Shown piece by piece: positions 50,611 to 63,025 of a DNA stretch of 64,000 nt. A program made the translations under genes and the position numbers. The notes under the pieces are model-generated. The model searched no databases. It was not told where the DNA came from and saw only the letters and a program-made list of their open reading frames with translations. The stretch covers positions 36,155,570 through 36,219,569 of the forward strand of contig NC_089749.1 of NCBI RefSeq assembly GCF_040412425.1. Direction: 5' to 3'. Source of the DNA: Macrobrachium rosenbergii. Its lineage: Eukaryota > Arthropoda > Malacostraca > Decapoda > Palaemonidae. How positions within the stretch are numbered: position 1 is the stretch's first letter; each line of letters starts with the position of its first letter.

Positions 50611-50667
<57 letters not shown>
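50611..50667. repeat. (TC)n microsatellite
   Basis: About 28 CT units. Confidence 0.97.
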
Positions 50668-50671
<4 letters not shown>

Positions 50672-51359
50672 ACTGAAAACTCTTAGTGCTTGTGAAAATC
50701 AAGCCGGGTGTAAAAAAATAATTTAGCCTGTAAGACTAACAATGACAAATTAGATGGGAAAACATGCATGATAATAAAATGCTTGACAAGAGAAAATTAC
50801 TAACCACTCCCAAGAACAATCTGCAAAGTTATAACCTAACCAAGAGTGGGACTAATCCCCATCTCCATTCTAAAGGATTATATCACCCCCACTATATGAA
50901 AATGTCTTTTGTCACCAGTTCAAATTATGCAGCCATATTTTTCTGTCAGGTGTCTGTCTAGACACGTATGACTACCCATACTTATGTCCCATGAAACCCC
51001 CTCAAGCAGGTGATCAGAGCTTGGGATTTTCACTGTCTACTCTTCAGCCACTCTATCAGCAATGCATGGCATTTCACAAAAACTCTTGAGAACTCATCTC
51101 AAAAACCGCACAAACTCACATACTCCTTTTCCTTGCCACACCCTGATTCCTCTCTCGTCCAGCCCAAAACTTCTAGAAGCTTCGATGCAGAAAGCTGACG
51201 CAAACTTCCGCTCCCGCGATTTGTCTCCAAGCGGCTTAAGATAACTTCTCGCCCGGATATATGTTGCTGCGTTTGCAAATGACCACGTTGCACAACCATC
51301 CACCTGCAAGACCGTTGACCACCGCAAGATTCATAAGTCATGGTCACATACACAAGTAC

Positions 51360-51365
<6 letters not shown>
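50668..51365. other. anonymous DNA
   Basis: Short open frames on both strands; no domain recognised. Confidence 0.35.

Positions 51366-51431
<66 letters not shown>
51366..51431. repeat. (TA)n microsatellite
   Basis: About 33 TA units. Confidence 0.97.
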
Positions 51432-51443
<12 letters not shown>

Positions 51444-51770
51444 GTGCGTGTGTGTATGTATATGTAACAGGAGATAGAAAACATTATCAAATCTGCGATG
51501 TCTAATAATCGTGGCGCCAAATCTTAATGGTCTTTCGGTCGAAGGAGTGACAATGCGAAGTCAGCGGTTTTAGCAATCCATTACTGAGGGTCACGAGGTC
51601 ACCTAATGAAGGAAGCTTGCGGGCCTCCGAAAACATGTTGTGGGTGATCAACGTGGCGCCGCCGTGCCGTTAACTCAGCAATGATATAGTGACTAATCAA
51701 ACAATAAACTAAGAGTCCTTCAACATATGGAAATTAATGAAATGAATCCCATGGAAGTGAAATACCCTTA

Positions 51771-51816
51771 AACCATGACGTCATGGTTTGCACACACAGA
51801 CAGAGCCTTTATAAGG
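51771..51816 (+). promoter_or_regulatory. promoter-like: CRE palindrome and TATA box
   Basis: AACCATGACGTCATGGTT (51771-51788) is a perfect 18-bp palindrome with the full cAMP-response element TGACGTCA at its centre. About 29 bp downstream is TTTATAAGG (51808-51816). A start site near 51840 would be expected. The next kilobase is purine-rich and lacks a recognised protein, so this could be a host promoter with a long 5' untranslated region or an LTR promoter. Confidence 0.45.
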
Positions 51817-52725
51817 GCAACACAGAAGCAGACAAGGCGGAGAGAAAGTGAATAGAGGGAAAGAGACAGACTGAGTGGTGAATAAGCGTGAAGTGTAGTG
51901 TTAGCGCCGCTACAAACAACGAACAGAATCGAAGTCCAAATTTTGGGATTTAGAAAATTCACTGACATCTCCCTCAGACAGTCAGACTCGGTAACAACAC
52001 TCATTAAGAATTACAGGTGGAAATTTATAGTTTTATGGAGATAAATAAATTAAGAAAACTAAACAATCTAGAGTAATCTCCTAAGAAGTGATTACGACTT
52101 TAAACACCTTAGCCTAAGTTGGAGGAAGTCATTCTAGAAAAGTGGCTGCAGCGACCGGATACGATTAGATTATGATTATTCAAGAAAGAAGAATTAATTA
52201 GCGAGTGTTTTCACAAAACCTGCATACTAAAGGATTGATTAGTGAGTGTTTTCACAAAACCTGCATACTAACTTTCATCCTCAAGACCAAGTGTAAGGTG
52301 CTTTCTTTCTGCATGCTGTAGTCAGATATGTGCGACCAATTTCTAGTGTTTCCATCGAAATTGCACACACTTCAGCAATATCGTTAATGATATCACCGTT
52401 CTGTAACAAAAACTTTGAGAGAGAAGAATTCATCGTCCTGGACACTCGGTTGAAAGAGAGAGGAAGCTTCAGCGGCTACAAACAATTAACATTAAATCAG
52501 TGAAGTGCATACAAGAAAGAAGAGTTAGTGACATTATAGACGCCTACCAGTAACGTGTATCAAAGAAAGAAGATAATGTGAAGGAAAAAGAATCAGAGGG
52601 AAGAAGAACCAGTCAAGAAAAAGGAGCATTGAAGAATAATAAGTGAAGAAGAAGGCGGAACAAACAACGGACGAAGAAAACCCGACTGAATTCACCCAGC
52701 GAGAGAGGGAAAAGGACGACGGCAG

Positions 52726-52773
<48 letters not shown>

Positions 52774-52870
52774 GGAAAAGATCACAACAGCGAGAGAGAG
52801 AGAAAATTTTACGCCTTTCCCGACGTCTTATCCCAGCAACCCAGACGAGAGAAGCAGTTCAGCATAAGAT
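51817..52870 (+). other. purine-rich stretch downstream of the promoter-like site
   Basis: The plus strand is strongly enriched in A and G (GAAGAAG and GAGAGA motifs). A 38-bp tandem duplication lies at 52193-52271 (both units contain GTTTTCACAAAACCTGCATA), and a (GA)n tract at 52730-52771. A 74-codon frame at 52643-52867 is mostly Arg-Glu from the GA tract. Possible 5' untranslated region or LTR. Confidence 0.35.
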
Positions 52871-53269
52871 AAGTGAAAGAATATCCACATACATATGCAC
52901 ATACACGTAGATTTGTTTGCTAAAGGTAGCTCGATGTGATACTTCCATCTCATATTCCATTTGAAATACAAAACTTATACTCAAGTTAAACACACATACA
53001 GTTAATTTGGCAGCAGTTTCTTTTCTTTTCTTTACTAATTAGTACTGACCATTTACTAAATATTATTATTTAAAACTGGTGTTTACTAACTCGTATTGTA
53101 TTTTATTTTATTTTTATTTTTTCTTCTAAACACTCAATTAAAGCCAATGCTTAGTAGAATTTAAAGCGATTTTTTGAAGGTTTGACTTTAATTTTTTGAG
53201 TGGATATTTCTTCCATAACTCTCGATCATAACTGTGTTGTATTAAGAGGAGTTGTTAAGAACTGTGATT

Positions 53270-53752
53270 AACCCTTTGATTACGGCCGAGATGAGACCTC
53301 ACACTTACCACAATCCGGAGGGTTTTCAGACGGTAGTCACCCGTAGCATGCTACCAGACGCACGAAATCGTAAACAATCATTGTAATAGCGTTTGTATTT
53401 GTTGTTTTGCTGCAAATTAACCTGTTTTATTTATATGATAATATTGTGATAGTAGCGATCCGTGATATAGATATTATACAATTAATGTAACAACACAAAT
53501 AAATAAACATAGGATAAGTACTATATATCGGGGTTTAGTGTTGCCAGAGGTATAAGCACTGCACTGATTGAGGATGACAGTCTTCTTTTTTTTTTTTTCA
53601 TTTTCTCTAATTCTGTTTGAATCCGTAAAGGACAGCTACATCACAGTTGTGTATTATAGTTAAAAATTATTTGTATATTCGTCAGAAAACTAATCATAAA
53701 GAATGTTCATCATTTTTATGGTTCCGCTTACTATTCCACTAGCTGGGCAAAA

Positions 53753-53800
<48 letters not shown>

Positions 53801-53960
53801 TGACAGAATAAAAAATTTTTACCTATGATTTATTCCTTCTAATTGTACATCAATAACATTGAGAGTAAGTAGACACAATCACAATATTGGTTGCAATATT
53901 AACCACATTTCTGGGTAATATTTTTATCAATGATCAAGCACCCAGCTGACAAGGGATACG
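53270..53960 (+). repeat. interspersed repeat, copy A
   Basis: The first 235 bp (from CCCTTTGATTACGGCCGAGA) are almost identical to 62517-62752. Weaker matching continues through ATTCTGTTTGAATC (53603; 62861), TATTATAGTTAAAAATTATT (53653; 62911) and GCTGG(G)CAAAAAAA (53742; 63007). The left tip TTAACCCTTTG resembles a piggyBac-type end, but copy B lacks TTAA. A (GA)n tract is at about 53760-53799. Confidence 0.8.
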
Positions 53961-53976
53961 CAATCTAGAAATTCAG

Positions 53977-54496
53977 ATGAATTCTGCAGTGTTTGAAAAA
54001 TGGTTTAAAACCCAGCTTCTTCCCAATATAGGGCCATCTGCCATCATAGTGTTGGATAACGCTTCTTATCATTCAGTTCGAATTAATAAACCTCCGACAA
54101 TGTCTGCCAAAAAGGATGAAGTTAAAGACTGGCTAATAAAAAATTAGTAAAGTTGCAAAGACATTCATGTAAAGAAAATGATTACGTGATTGACAGACTG
54201 GCAAGAGATCATGGACATAGTGGTTAGGCTGCCTACATATCACTGCCAGTATAATGCAACAGAACTGATATGGGCGCAGGTGAAATCATACGTGGCAAAG
54301 AAGAATTCATTTTAAAAAATCAGACCTGCTTCCTTTGGTCAAAGAAGCAATTGAATCCATATCTTCTGACAACTGGGCTAATGATGTGAGACATGCCGAA
54401 GATATAAAAAAAGATGACGCTTCAAGAGATGTTTGCATTGATAAATAGATTCTTTTGTTATCGATGTAGCATCCTCTGACGAGGATTCTTCATAAG
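53977..54496 (+). pseudogene. Tc1/mariner-type (IS630 superfamily) transposase C-terminal remnant
   Basis: The frame 53977-54147 encodes about 56 residues: FEKWFKTQLLPNIG, then IIVLDNASYHSV, containing the second catalytic Asp of a DDE transposase (the DNA.xH signature), then MSAKKDEVKDWL. After a stop and frameshift, VVRLPTYHCQYNATELIWAQVKSY-type sequence (about 54220-54310; written pieces LPTYHCQYN and ELIWAQVK) carries the third acidic residue in an N-x-x-E context. Another shift gives VKEAIESISSDNWANDV and DASRDVCIDK, ending near 54496. Several stops make it dead. The N-terminal DNA-binding half is absent, replaced on the left by copy A of the interspersed repeat. Confidence 0.75.
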
Positions 54497-54725
54497 TAAT
54501 GTCTCCTCATACTTCGATTGTAAATAAATTTATTGCTTTCCCTTGTTGTGTGATATCCTGTTGAACACTGAAATTGAAATAAATTGAAATATAGATCTGT
54601 TTTTTCGACAGAAAGTGGCAGAAATATCTTTAAAAATCTACATATAACAGAAATGCCACAGCAGTGATGAGTATCATATGACAGTGCTTTAAAAGCACAG
54701 GTAAATCTAATACTGTATAAATGTG

Positions 54726-54727
<2 letters not shown>

Positions 54728-54786
<59 letters not shown>
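54728..54786. repeat. (TA)n microsatellite
   Basis: About 30 TA units next to the palindrome's left end. Confidence 0.97.
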
Positions 54787-54793
<7 letters not shown>

Positions 54794-54936
54794 GTGATAT
54801 AGTTTTGAGCTTTTGAATTGCTTTCTTTCGTGCATGCCGTAATCCGTCTTTACCTCCTTGCTGTATCAAGGTTGAATTTTCACTGTACAGCTATAAAATA
54901 GCTCATAATAAACATTCTTTAAATATTGTTACACCC

Positions 54937-55008
<72 letters not shown>

Positions 55009-55157
55009 GTGTAACAATATTTAAAGAATATTTATTATGAGCTATTTTATAGCTGCACAGTGAAAATTCAACCTTGATACAGCAAGGAGGTAAAGACGGA
55101 TCACGGCATACACGAAAGAAAACAATTCAAAAGCTCAAAACTATATCACAATTATAT
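54787..55157. repeat. 371-bp palindrome with 150-bp arms
   Basis: Arms 54787-54936 and 55007-55157 are reverse complements with only a handful of differences (CTTTACCTCCTTGCTGTATC against GATACAGCAAGGAGGTAAAG). The 70-bp centre is (TA)n with TAA units. No ORF of note. Most likely a foldback transposon or inverted duplication. Confidence 0.92.
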
Positions 55158-55887
<730 letters not shown>

Positions 55888-56017
55888 TTCTATCTATGCA
55901 TCTATCTCTGTGTCTAACTATCTGTTAATACACACACTAACACACACATATATGTATACATACGTATATATTAACTTTATCACATACACAATTGTTCTGT
56001 GCATTAACTAAATTACT

Positions 56018-56077
56018 AAAAGGACCTCATTCAAACTGGATGGTATCTATAGATACCATGCAGTTTGAATGAGGTCC

Positions 56078-56081
<4 letters not shown>
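56018..56081. repeat. 64-bp near-perfect palindrome
   Basis: 21-bp exact arms (AAAAGGACCTCATTCAAACTG and its complement) enclose an inner perfect 18-bp palindrome, TGGTATCTATAGATACCA, with two-base mismatched joints. It abuts (TA)n on its right. Confidence 0.9.

Positions 56082-56171
<90 letters not shown>
56082..56171. repeat. (TA)n microsatellite
   Basis: About 45 TA units between the palindrome and a PLE terminus. Confidence 0.97.
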
Positions 56172-56176
<5 letters not shown>

Positions 56177-56225
56177 AAGGAAGCAGTAGGAAAGGCATCC
56201 TCATCATCTACAGTTTATTTTCAAT

Positions 56226-56266
56226 GCCGACGTTCCGCGACGAATTCCAAGTCGCATTTTCAAGGC
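56226..56266 (-). ncRNA. hammerhead-ribozyme-like motif, PLE 3
   Basis: The minus strand reads GCC (stem I), TTGAAAATG, CGAC-loop-GTCG (stem II), CGGAACGTC, GGC (stem I). Stem II differs in sequence from the other PLE copies but stays complementary. The core box and GAAA are degenerate (TTGAAAATG, GGAA). Confidence 0.45.
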
Positions 56267-56489
56267 TATAAAATATAATATAATTTGCGAACATCAATAA
56301 CAAATTAATGCAATGGCAACAGCTCTTTATGTAGTAAAAATATTTAAAACAAAAACACCTCATTCCAAGACAAGTCAATAATGAGTAAAAGGAGTTCACT
56401 AAAATCTTAAAACAACCTACCTATATGAAAGAAAGAACAAGACTAACATAAATAAGTACAAACAGAGTGAGGAAAACCAGTTGCCCAAA

Positions 56490-57668
56490 CTAGGCTATAA
56501 ACAATTTCACTGAGGACGATTGAGTATTTAACGACGGCACAGTCTTCCTGATAATTATGGATTCTAGGATGGTTAAGTCGTTGTTGTTCTGCACTCGGCC
56601 TAGGATGGAAAAATCCTTGCTGTCAATATAAGTTTTACATAATTTTGAATGATTTCGTATATTTGATTGCTCAGGATTAGATAACCTGCTACCTGTTCTA
56701 TGACTTATGTCCCTGTGGGAATCTATGCGGACCTTCAACAGCCTCCTCGTGCATCCCACATATGTATATCCCGTGATCACATCCCGGGCAAGTGTACTTG
56801 TAAACAACGCTGGACGAAAACAGAGGACTGAGCCGGTCTTTGACTCTGAACAGAGACCCTATTGTAAAGGGATTTTTCAGGATGATTTTCAGGTTTAAAG
56901 CTGGAAAACTCTTTTGAATAATGGCTGTGCATTTTCTCCTAAAAGTATCATCATGCACGAAAGGGAAACTTGCATACATCTTTAGTTTCGGCACAGTCGA
57001 TTCAGGTGTTGCCAGAGTCATTTTCTGTAGTAGCAGTTTATTTAGGGATCTGAAAAAGTCGTGATGGAAAACAATTATTATTGAAATATTTCACTAAAAG
57101 GATATCTCATCGTGGAAACTCTTCCAGTTTGACGAGTGGGTGTAAGCCCTATGGAGGAGGGTTAAAATAGAGTTCAGTTTCAAATGAAAGAAACACGAAC
57201 TATAAAAATTCATTCCCAAACCAGTAAATGTATTTTTCTATACACACCTGTGTAAAACCTGAGTCACCTCTGGAAATAATAAGATCAAGGAAGGGAGTTT
57301 GTTATTTACCTCCTTCTCCATAGCGAACCTTATGTTTGGATGTTGTCGGATGACGAACTCCAGAAAGGACTCTGCATGACATTCATGACGAAATAGGGAG
57401 AACGTGTCGTCAACATATCTTCGATAAAATAGAGGGCGGAACCTAATGGGACATTCTTCTATTATGCGCTCCTCCAGGGAGCACATGAAGATGTTAGCAA
57501 AAATTGGACCAAGTGGTGATCCCATGGCCATCCCTTCAGTTTGTTTATACAAACTGAAGGCAAAGGTCGTGTCCAGCACGGCCAGCTCTAAAAGTTGTTT
57601 AAAAATGTCCTACTAAAATTATTAAAAATTGCATCTTCATCAGTAAAAAGTTTGCTTAATATTATCTC

Positions 57669-57669
<1 letters not shown>
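56490..57669 (-). pseudogene. PLE 3 reverse transcriptase and GIY-YIG endonuclease, broken
   Basis: From right to left: an RT part starting at the (TTA)n array (IILSKLFTDEDAIFNNF), then LAVLDTTFAF, EGMAMGSPLGPIFANIFMC and FYRRYVDDTFSLFRH (intact YVDD; 57579-57400), then HPNIRFAMEKEV. After a damaged stretch, 57021-56698 gives the connecting region (STVPKLKMYASFPFVHD, TIGSLFRVKDRL, VVYKYTCPGC). Then GYTYVGCTRRLLKVRIDSH (the GIY-YIG second half), SNIRNHSKLC and a C-terminal LESIIIRKTVPSLN end near 56490. It is the least damaged PLE in the window, split by at least two frameshifts. Confidence 0.88.

Positions 57670-57728
<59 letters not shown>
57670..57728. repeat. (TTA)n microsatellite
   Basis: About 19 TTA units, directly at the truncated RT end of PLE 3. 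Confidence 0.97.
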
Positions 57729-58174
57729 GGAGAAGCAATTCCACAGTTATGTATATGTACATATATTTAAAGATAAATATACAACTGTGGATTTGCTACT
57801 TCATTTTAAGACTCATGCTACTATGAGTATTTTTTTATTACTATTATTTTTTTTTTAGAATATGAATCCAATTCATACAGGACAAGCATACAGGGACCAT
57901 TGACTTGAAATACAAGCCTCCAAAGTATATGGTAGACAGGTTTTCCAGGAATATTGGAAAAGTTTTCCGTGCGTCTTTAATAGTGTTCTTGAAGACTCTA
58001 AAACTTATTTCTTTTCCGAAGAAGAATTTTTATTTAAATAAGACAAGCGATTTAAACCACTCTGTATCCTTCAAAAATCTACTATTATAATTTGATGCTG
58101 GTACCATAAAAAAACTATATATTTATAACTTACTCTGCTATGCGAAAAAACTTAATCATTCCTTGCTGGAGGCA

Positions 58175-58180
<6 letters not shown>
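57729..58180. other. anonymous DNA
   Basis: No domain recognised in the short frames here. Confidence 0.35.

Positions 58181-58206
<26 letters not shown>
58181..58206. repeat. (TC)n microsatellite
   Basis: About 13 CT units. Confidence 0.95.
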
Positions 58207-58388
58207 CCCTTAATAAGGTGATCAGTGGCAATGGAGAAGCCTTGTTAAAACAAAAAGGTCACTTTTCTCTTGAAGCTGACTGGATTACTGGGCGCTAGTG
58301 ATGACCATTTCAGGAAACAGAAATTCTTGAGACCACCTTATTTTTAACTATTGGGAAAAATTAACGCACACAGACGCACAAACCAGTG

Positions 58389-58394
<6 letters not shown>

Positions 58395-58442
<48 letters not shown>

Positions 58443-58445
58443 AAA
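58395..58445. repeat. (CA)n-(TA)n microsatellite
   Basis: CA repeats leading into TA repeats. Confidence 0.95.
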
Positions 58446-58533
58446 TATATGTATATATACTTATATATACATATATTTATGTATATGTATCTATCTATAA
58501 TAATAATTTCCAAGTTGATCTTGTCCTCCCCGG

Positions 58534-59504
<971 letters not shown>

Positions 59505-60583
59505 TTCTGCTGCAAGAAAGAATCATTGTCGCCTGGCGCCGTAATATCTTCGTGTTTTTCCTGCAGTCGTTTTAGAATTCTTCAGCTCATGCGTATAGTG
59601 CCATCACTCAATAGGTGCACTGACACCAAGGACTACAGTGGCCATCTCAGGGATCCTCCAGGAAGACGTCTTGAAGCCTTCAGAGACAGCATGTGAGCAA
59701 AGAAGGCGAAGTTTATGGTTAAAATGAACTGGATGACGAAGCAGATCGACTAAAAGAGATTTTCAAGAGGAAAAGTACATCACGAGAATGGCAGATAGCT
59801 TCAGTCTGTAATTGTTTACTGCTGAAAATATGGACTACTTCGCGGAGCAGTATGAAGTCGAGGTTCCCGCCTTCTGCGATTATTCGGCACCTCTACAGTC
59901 GTATTGTCACTCACGGACGCAAGCTCTTCATTCGAAATAAGGAAGGAAATAATCAAGAAGAGAGGAAGACAGTGGAACGGAGGAACTGAAGAATTTATAC
60001 GAAATAAAAGGTAGAGAACTTGAGGTGTTTTCTAAGCTGATTGAGAGGGGATTTTGGATGCCCAAAATTACCGCTTGGAGCAGTTCTTCGCTCGAAATAA
60101 GAAAGAGAAGGAACAAAAAGAGACGACATCGGCGTGGAGGTATACTGAAGAATGCTGACGAAGAATAAAGTAGATAACCTGAGGTGTTAGAAACTACTTC
60201 AAAGATTTTGGATTCACAGAATTACTTTTCGGAGAAGCAAGGAAGAATCGAAGGGATGATCAATATCGTCAGTAAGAGGAATCTCATAAGTTTATAGAAG
60301 ACGACTCCTTAAAGCAAAGAAGCTGTTTATGTGCCAGAAAAAGAACTCCAAGTAATGGTTATCGCGATGTTGAAATGATCTAAAACCTTCGAGATTTTCC
60401 TTGAAGACATTTTTGGAATCCTTCAGTCCTCCGGCTCCTGGAAGGACGAGAGAAATGCCATTCGCGCATGCGCCGAGCTTCAAAGTGTCAAGAACAATCT
60501 CCGAGATGCTTCAAATCGTCTGGAAGCCTTCGGAGACAGAAAGTGTCAGTTTTGAAAAGTAGGGTAAGAGAAAGCAAAGAGTA
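59505..60583. repeat. old, diverged direct repeats left of the satellite
   Basis: AGCTCTTCATTCGAAATAAG (about 59921) returns as AGTTCTTCGCTCGAAATAAG (about 60083), with ACTGAAGAA, ACTTGAGGTGTT/CCTGAGGTGTT and GATTTTGGAT landmarks following in the same order about 160 bp apart. GATCCTCCAGGAAG...GAAGCCTTCAGAGACAG (59650-59690) returns as GATGCTTCAAATCG...GAAGCCTTCGGAGACAG (60507-60541). No ORF is conserved. Confidence 0.5.
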
Positions 60584-62368
60584 TTGGTGAGGGGAAGGGT
60601 CCGACCCAGAGGCCGCTTCCTTCCTCCAAGGAAGCAGCCTATGGGTCTGACCCTTCCCATGGAAAGGGCCCAAGCCCTTTAAGGATTGGCCCCAAAAGCC
60701 TACAAGGCTTGCCAGTCTTTTGAGGGTAGCCTTGAAGGGAAGGGTCCGACCCAGAGGCTGCTTCCTCGGAGGAAGGCAGGTATCCTGTCAGGCTGGGGAA
60801 GCAGGCCTGGAGAGGGCCCAAGAACTTCAAGGATGAGGCCCAAAGTCCTCCTAGGCTGGCCAGTCTCTTGAGGGCAGCCTTGAAGGGAAGGGTCTGACCC
60901 AGAGGCTGCTTCCTCGGAGGAAGGCAGGTATCCTGCCAGGCTGGGGAAGCAGGCCTGGAGAGGGCCCAAGAACTTCAAGGATGAGGCCCAAAGTCCTCCA
61001 AGGATGGCCAGTCTCTTGAGGGCAGCCTTGAAGGGAAGGGTCCGACCCAGAGGCTGCTTCCTCGGAAGAAGGCAGGTATCCTGCCAGGCTGGGGAAGCAG
61101 GCCTGGAGAGGGCCCAAGAACTTCAAGGATGAGGCCCAAAGTCCTCCAAGGATGGCCAGTCTCTTAAGGGCAGCCTTGAAGGGAAGGGTCTGACCCAGAG
61201 GCTGCTTCCTCGGAGGAAGGCAGGTATCCTGCCAGGCTGGGGAAGCGGGCCTGGAGAGGGCCCAAGAACTTCAAGGATGAGACCCAAAGTCCTCCAAGGA
61301 TGGCCAGTCTTTTGAGGGCAGCCTTGAAGGGAAGGGTCCGACCCAGAGGCTGCTTCCTCGGAGGAAGGCAGGTATCCTGCCAGGCTGGGGAAGCAGGCCT
61401 GGAGAGGCCCAAGAACTTCAAGGATGAGGACCAAAGTCCTCCAAGGACTGCCAGTCTCTTAAGGGCAGCCTTGAAGGGAAGGGTCTGACCCAGAGGCTGC
61501 TTCCTTGGAGGAAGGCAGGTATCCTGCCAGGCTGGGAAGCGGGCCTGGAGAGGGCCCAAGAACTTCAAGGATGAGACCCAAAGTCCTCCAAGGATGGCCA
61601 GTCTCTTGAGGGCAGCCTTGAAGGGAAGGGTCCGACCCAGAGGCTGCTTCCTCGAAGGAAGGCAGGTATCCTGCCAGGCTGGGGAAGCAGGCCTGGAGAG
61701 GGTCCAAGAACTTCAAGGATGAGGCCCAAAGTCCTCCTAGGCTGGCCAGTCTCTAAGGATAGCCTTGAAGGGAAGGGTCTGACCCAGAGGTTGCTTCCTC
61801 GGAGGAAGGCAGGTATCCTGCCAGGCTGGGGAAGCGGGCCTGGAGAGGGACCAAGAACTTCAAGGATGAGACCCAAAGTCCTCCAAGGCTGGCCAGTCTC
61901 TTGAGGGCAGCCTTGAAGGGATGGGTGGGCAGCCTTGAAGGGATGGGTCCGACCCAGAGGCTGCTTCCTCGGAGGAAGGCAGGTATCCTGCCAGGCTGGG
62001 GAAGCAGGCCTGGAGAGGGCCCAAGAACTTCAAGGATGAGGCCCAAAGTCCTCCAAGGATGGCCAGTCTCTTAAGGGCAGCCTTGAAGGGAAGGGTCTGA
62101 CCCAGAGGCTGCTTCCTCGGAGGAAGGCAGGTATCCTGCCAGGCTGGGGAAGCAGGCCTGGAGAGGGCCCAAGAACTTCAAGGATGAGACCCAAAGTCCT
62201 CCAAGGCTGGCCAGTCTCTTGAGGGCAGCCTTGAAGGGAAGGGTCCGACCCAGAGGCTGCTTCCTCGGAGGAAGGCAGGTATCCTGCCAGGCTGGGGAAG
62301 CAGGCCTGGAGAGGGCCCAAGAACTTCAAGGATGAGGCCCAAAGGCCTCCAAGACTGGCCAGTCTCTT
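60584..62368. repeat. GC-rich 148-bp tandem array, about 12 units, dimeric
   Basis: Units start (at CTTGAAGG) at 60731, 60879, 61027, 61175, 61323, 61470, 61617, 61764, 61912/61934, 62082 and 62230; the first unit (60584-60730) is diverged. Period is 147-148 bp, with one 22-bp partial duplication at 61912-61933. Each unit holds small palindromes: GGGTC-N-GACCC, CTTCCTCGGAGGAAG and GGCAGG-TATC-CTGCC-like. The array is about 60% GC in an AT-rich region. Because 148 is not a multiple of three and no stop is fixed, minus-strand frames stay open, giving many spurious ORFs. Confidence 0.95.
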
Positions 62369-62513
62369 AACCCTATCTGGTGCAAGTTGGGTCTGGGCAG
62401 ACCCACCCTACGGGATTTTTTTCATTTTTAGATAATTTTATTTAATAATCGTTTTTAGTTGATTCTATGATTACCAAAATATGGGAAATTATTAATTATT
62501 TTAATTTTCATTA

Positions 62514-62973
62514 GCCCTTTGATTACGGCCGAGATGAGACCTCACACTTACCACAATCCGGAGGGTTTTCAGACGGTAGTCACCCGTAGCATGCTACCAG
62601 ACGCACGAAATCGTAAACAATCATTGTAATAGCGTTTGTATTTGTTGTTTTGCTGCAAATTAACCTGTTTTATTTATATGATAATATTGTGATAGTAGCG
62701 ATCCGTGATATAGATATTATGCAATTAATGTAACAACACAAATAAATAAGCTGCCAGTAATAAAGGAATATTCCAAAATAGCAATTATTCCAGAGGTCAC
62801 GCCAACCAAATTCGACAAAGTGGAAGGATGACAGCTGAAAACAAAGCGGGTCATTTTGTCAAATTCTGTTTGAATCTCAATATCACCTACATACATACAT
62901 ACAGTATATGTATTATAGTTAAAAATTATTTGTATATATATATATATAAAATATAATCATAATATATATATAT

Positions 62974-63006
<33 letters not shown>

Positions 63007-63025
63007 GCTGGACAAAAAAAAATAT
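62514..63025 (+). repeat. interspersed repeat, copy B
   Basis: 62517-62752 is nearly identical to 53272-53507 (GACGGTAGTCACCCGTAGCA shared). Looser similarity continues to the GCTGGACAAAAAAA block at 63007. Here it leads into a tandem array instead of a transposase remnant. Confidence 0.85.

Larger units (their letters stand above)
56172..57669 (-). mobile_element. Penelope-like element 3, 5'-truncated, minus strand
   Basis: The 3' terminus with ribozyme-like motif and tail occupies 56172-56490, then endonuclease and RT remnants continue to about 57669. The RT reading ends at a (TTA)n array, so the 5' part is missing. No inverted partner copy was seen for this one. Confidence 0.85.

Noticed and set aside
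53266..53300. piggyBac terminus suggested by TTAACCCTTTG
   Set aside because: The second copy reads TTAGCCCTTTG, no matching right end with TTAA was found, and the nearby transposase is Tc1/mariner-type.
60639..62329. Many overlapping minus-strand frames of 85-134 codons resembling a repeat protein
   Set aside because: They come from one 148-bp tandem unit lacking stops. The unit is not a multiple of three and indels shift the frame, so no stable protein is encoded.
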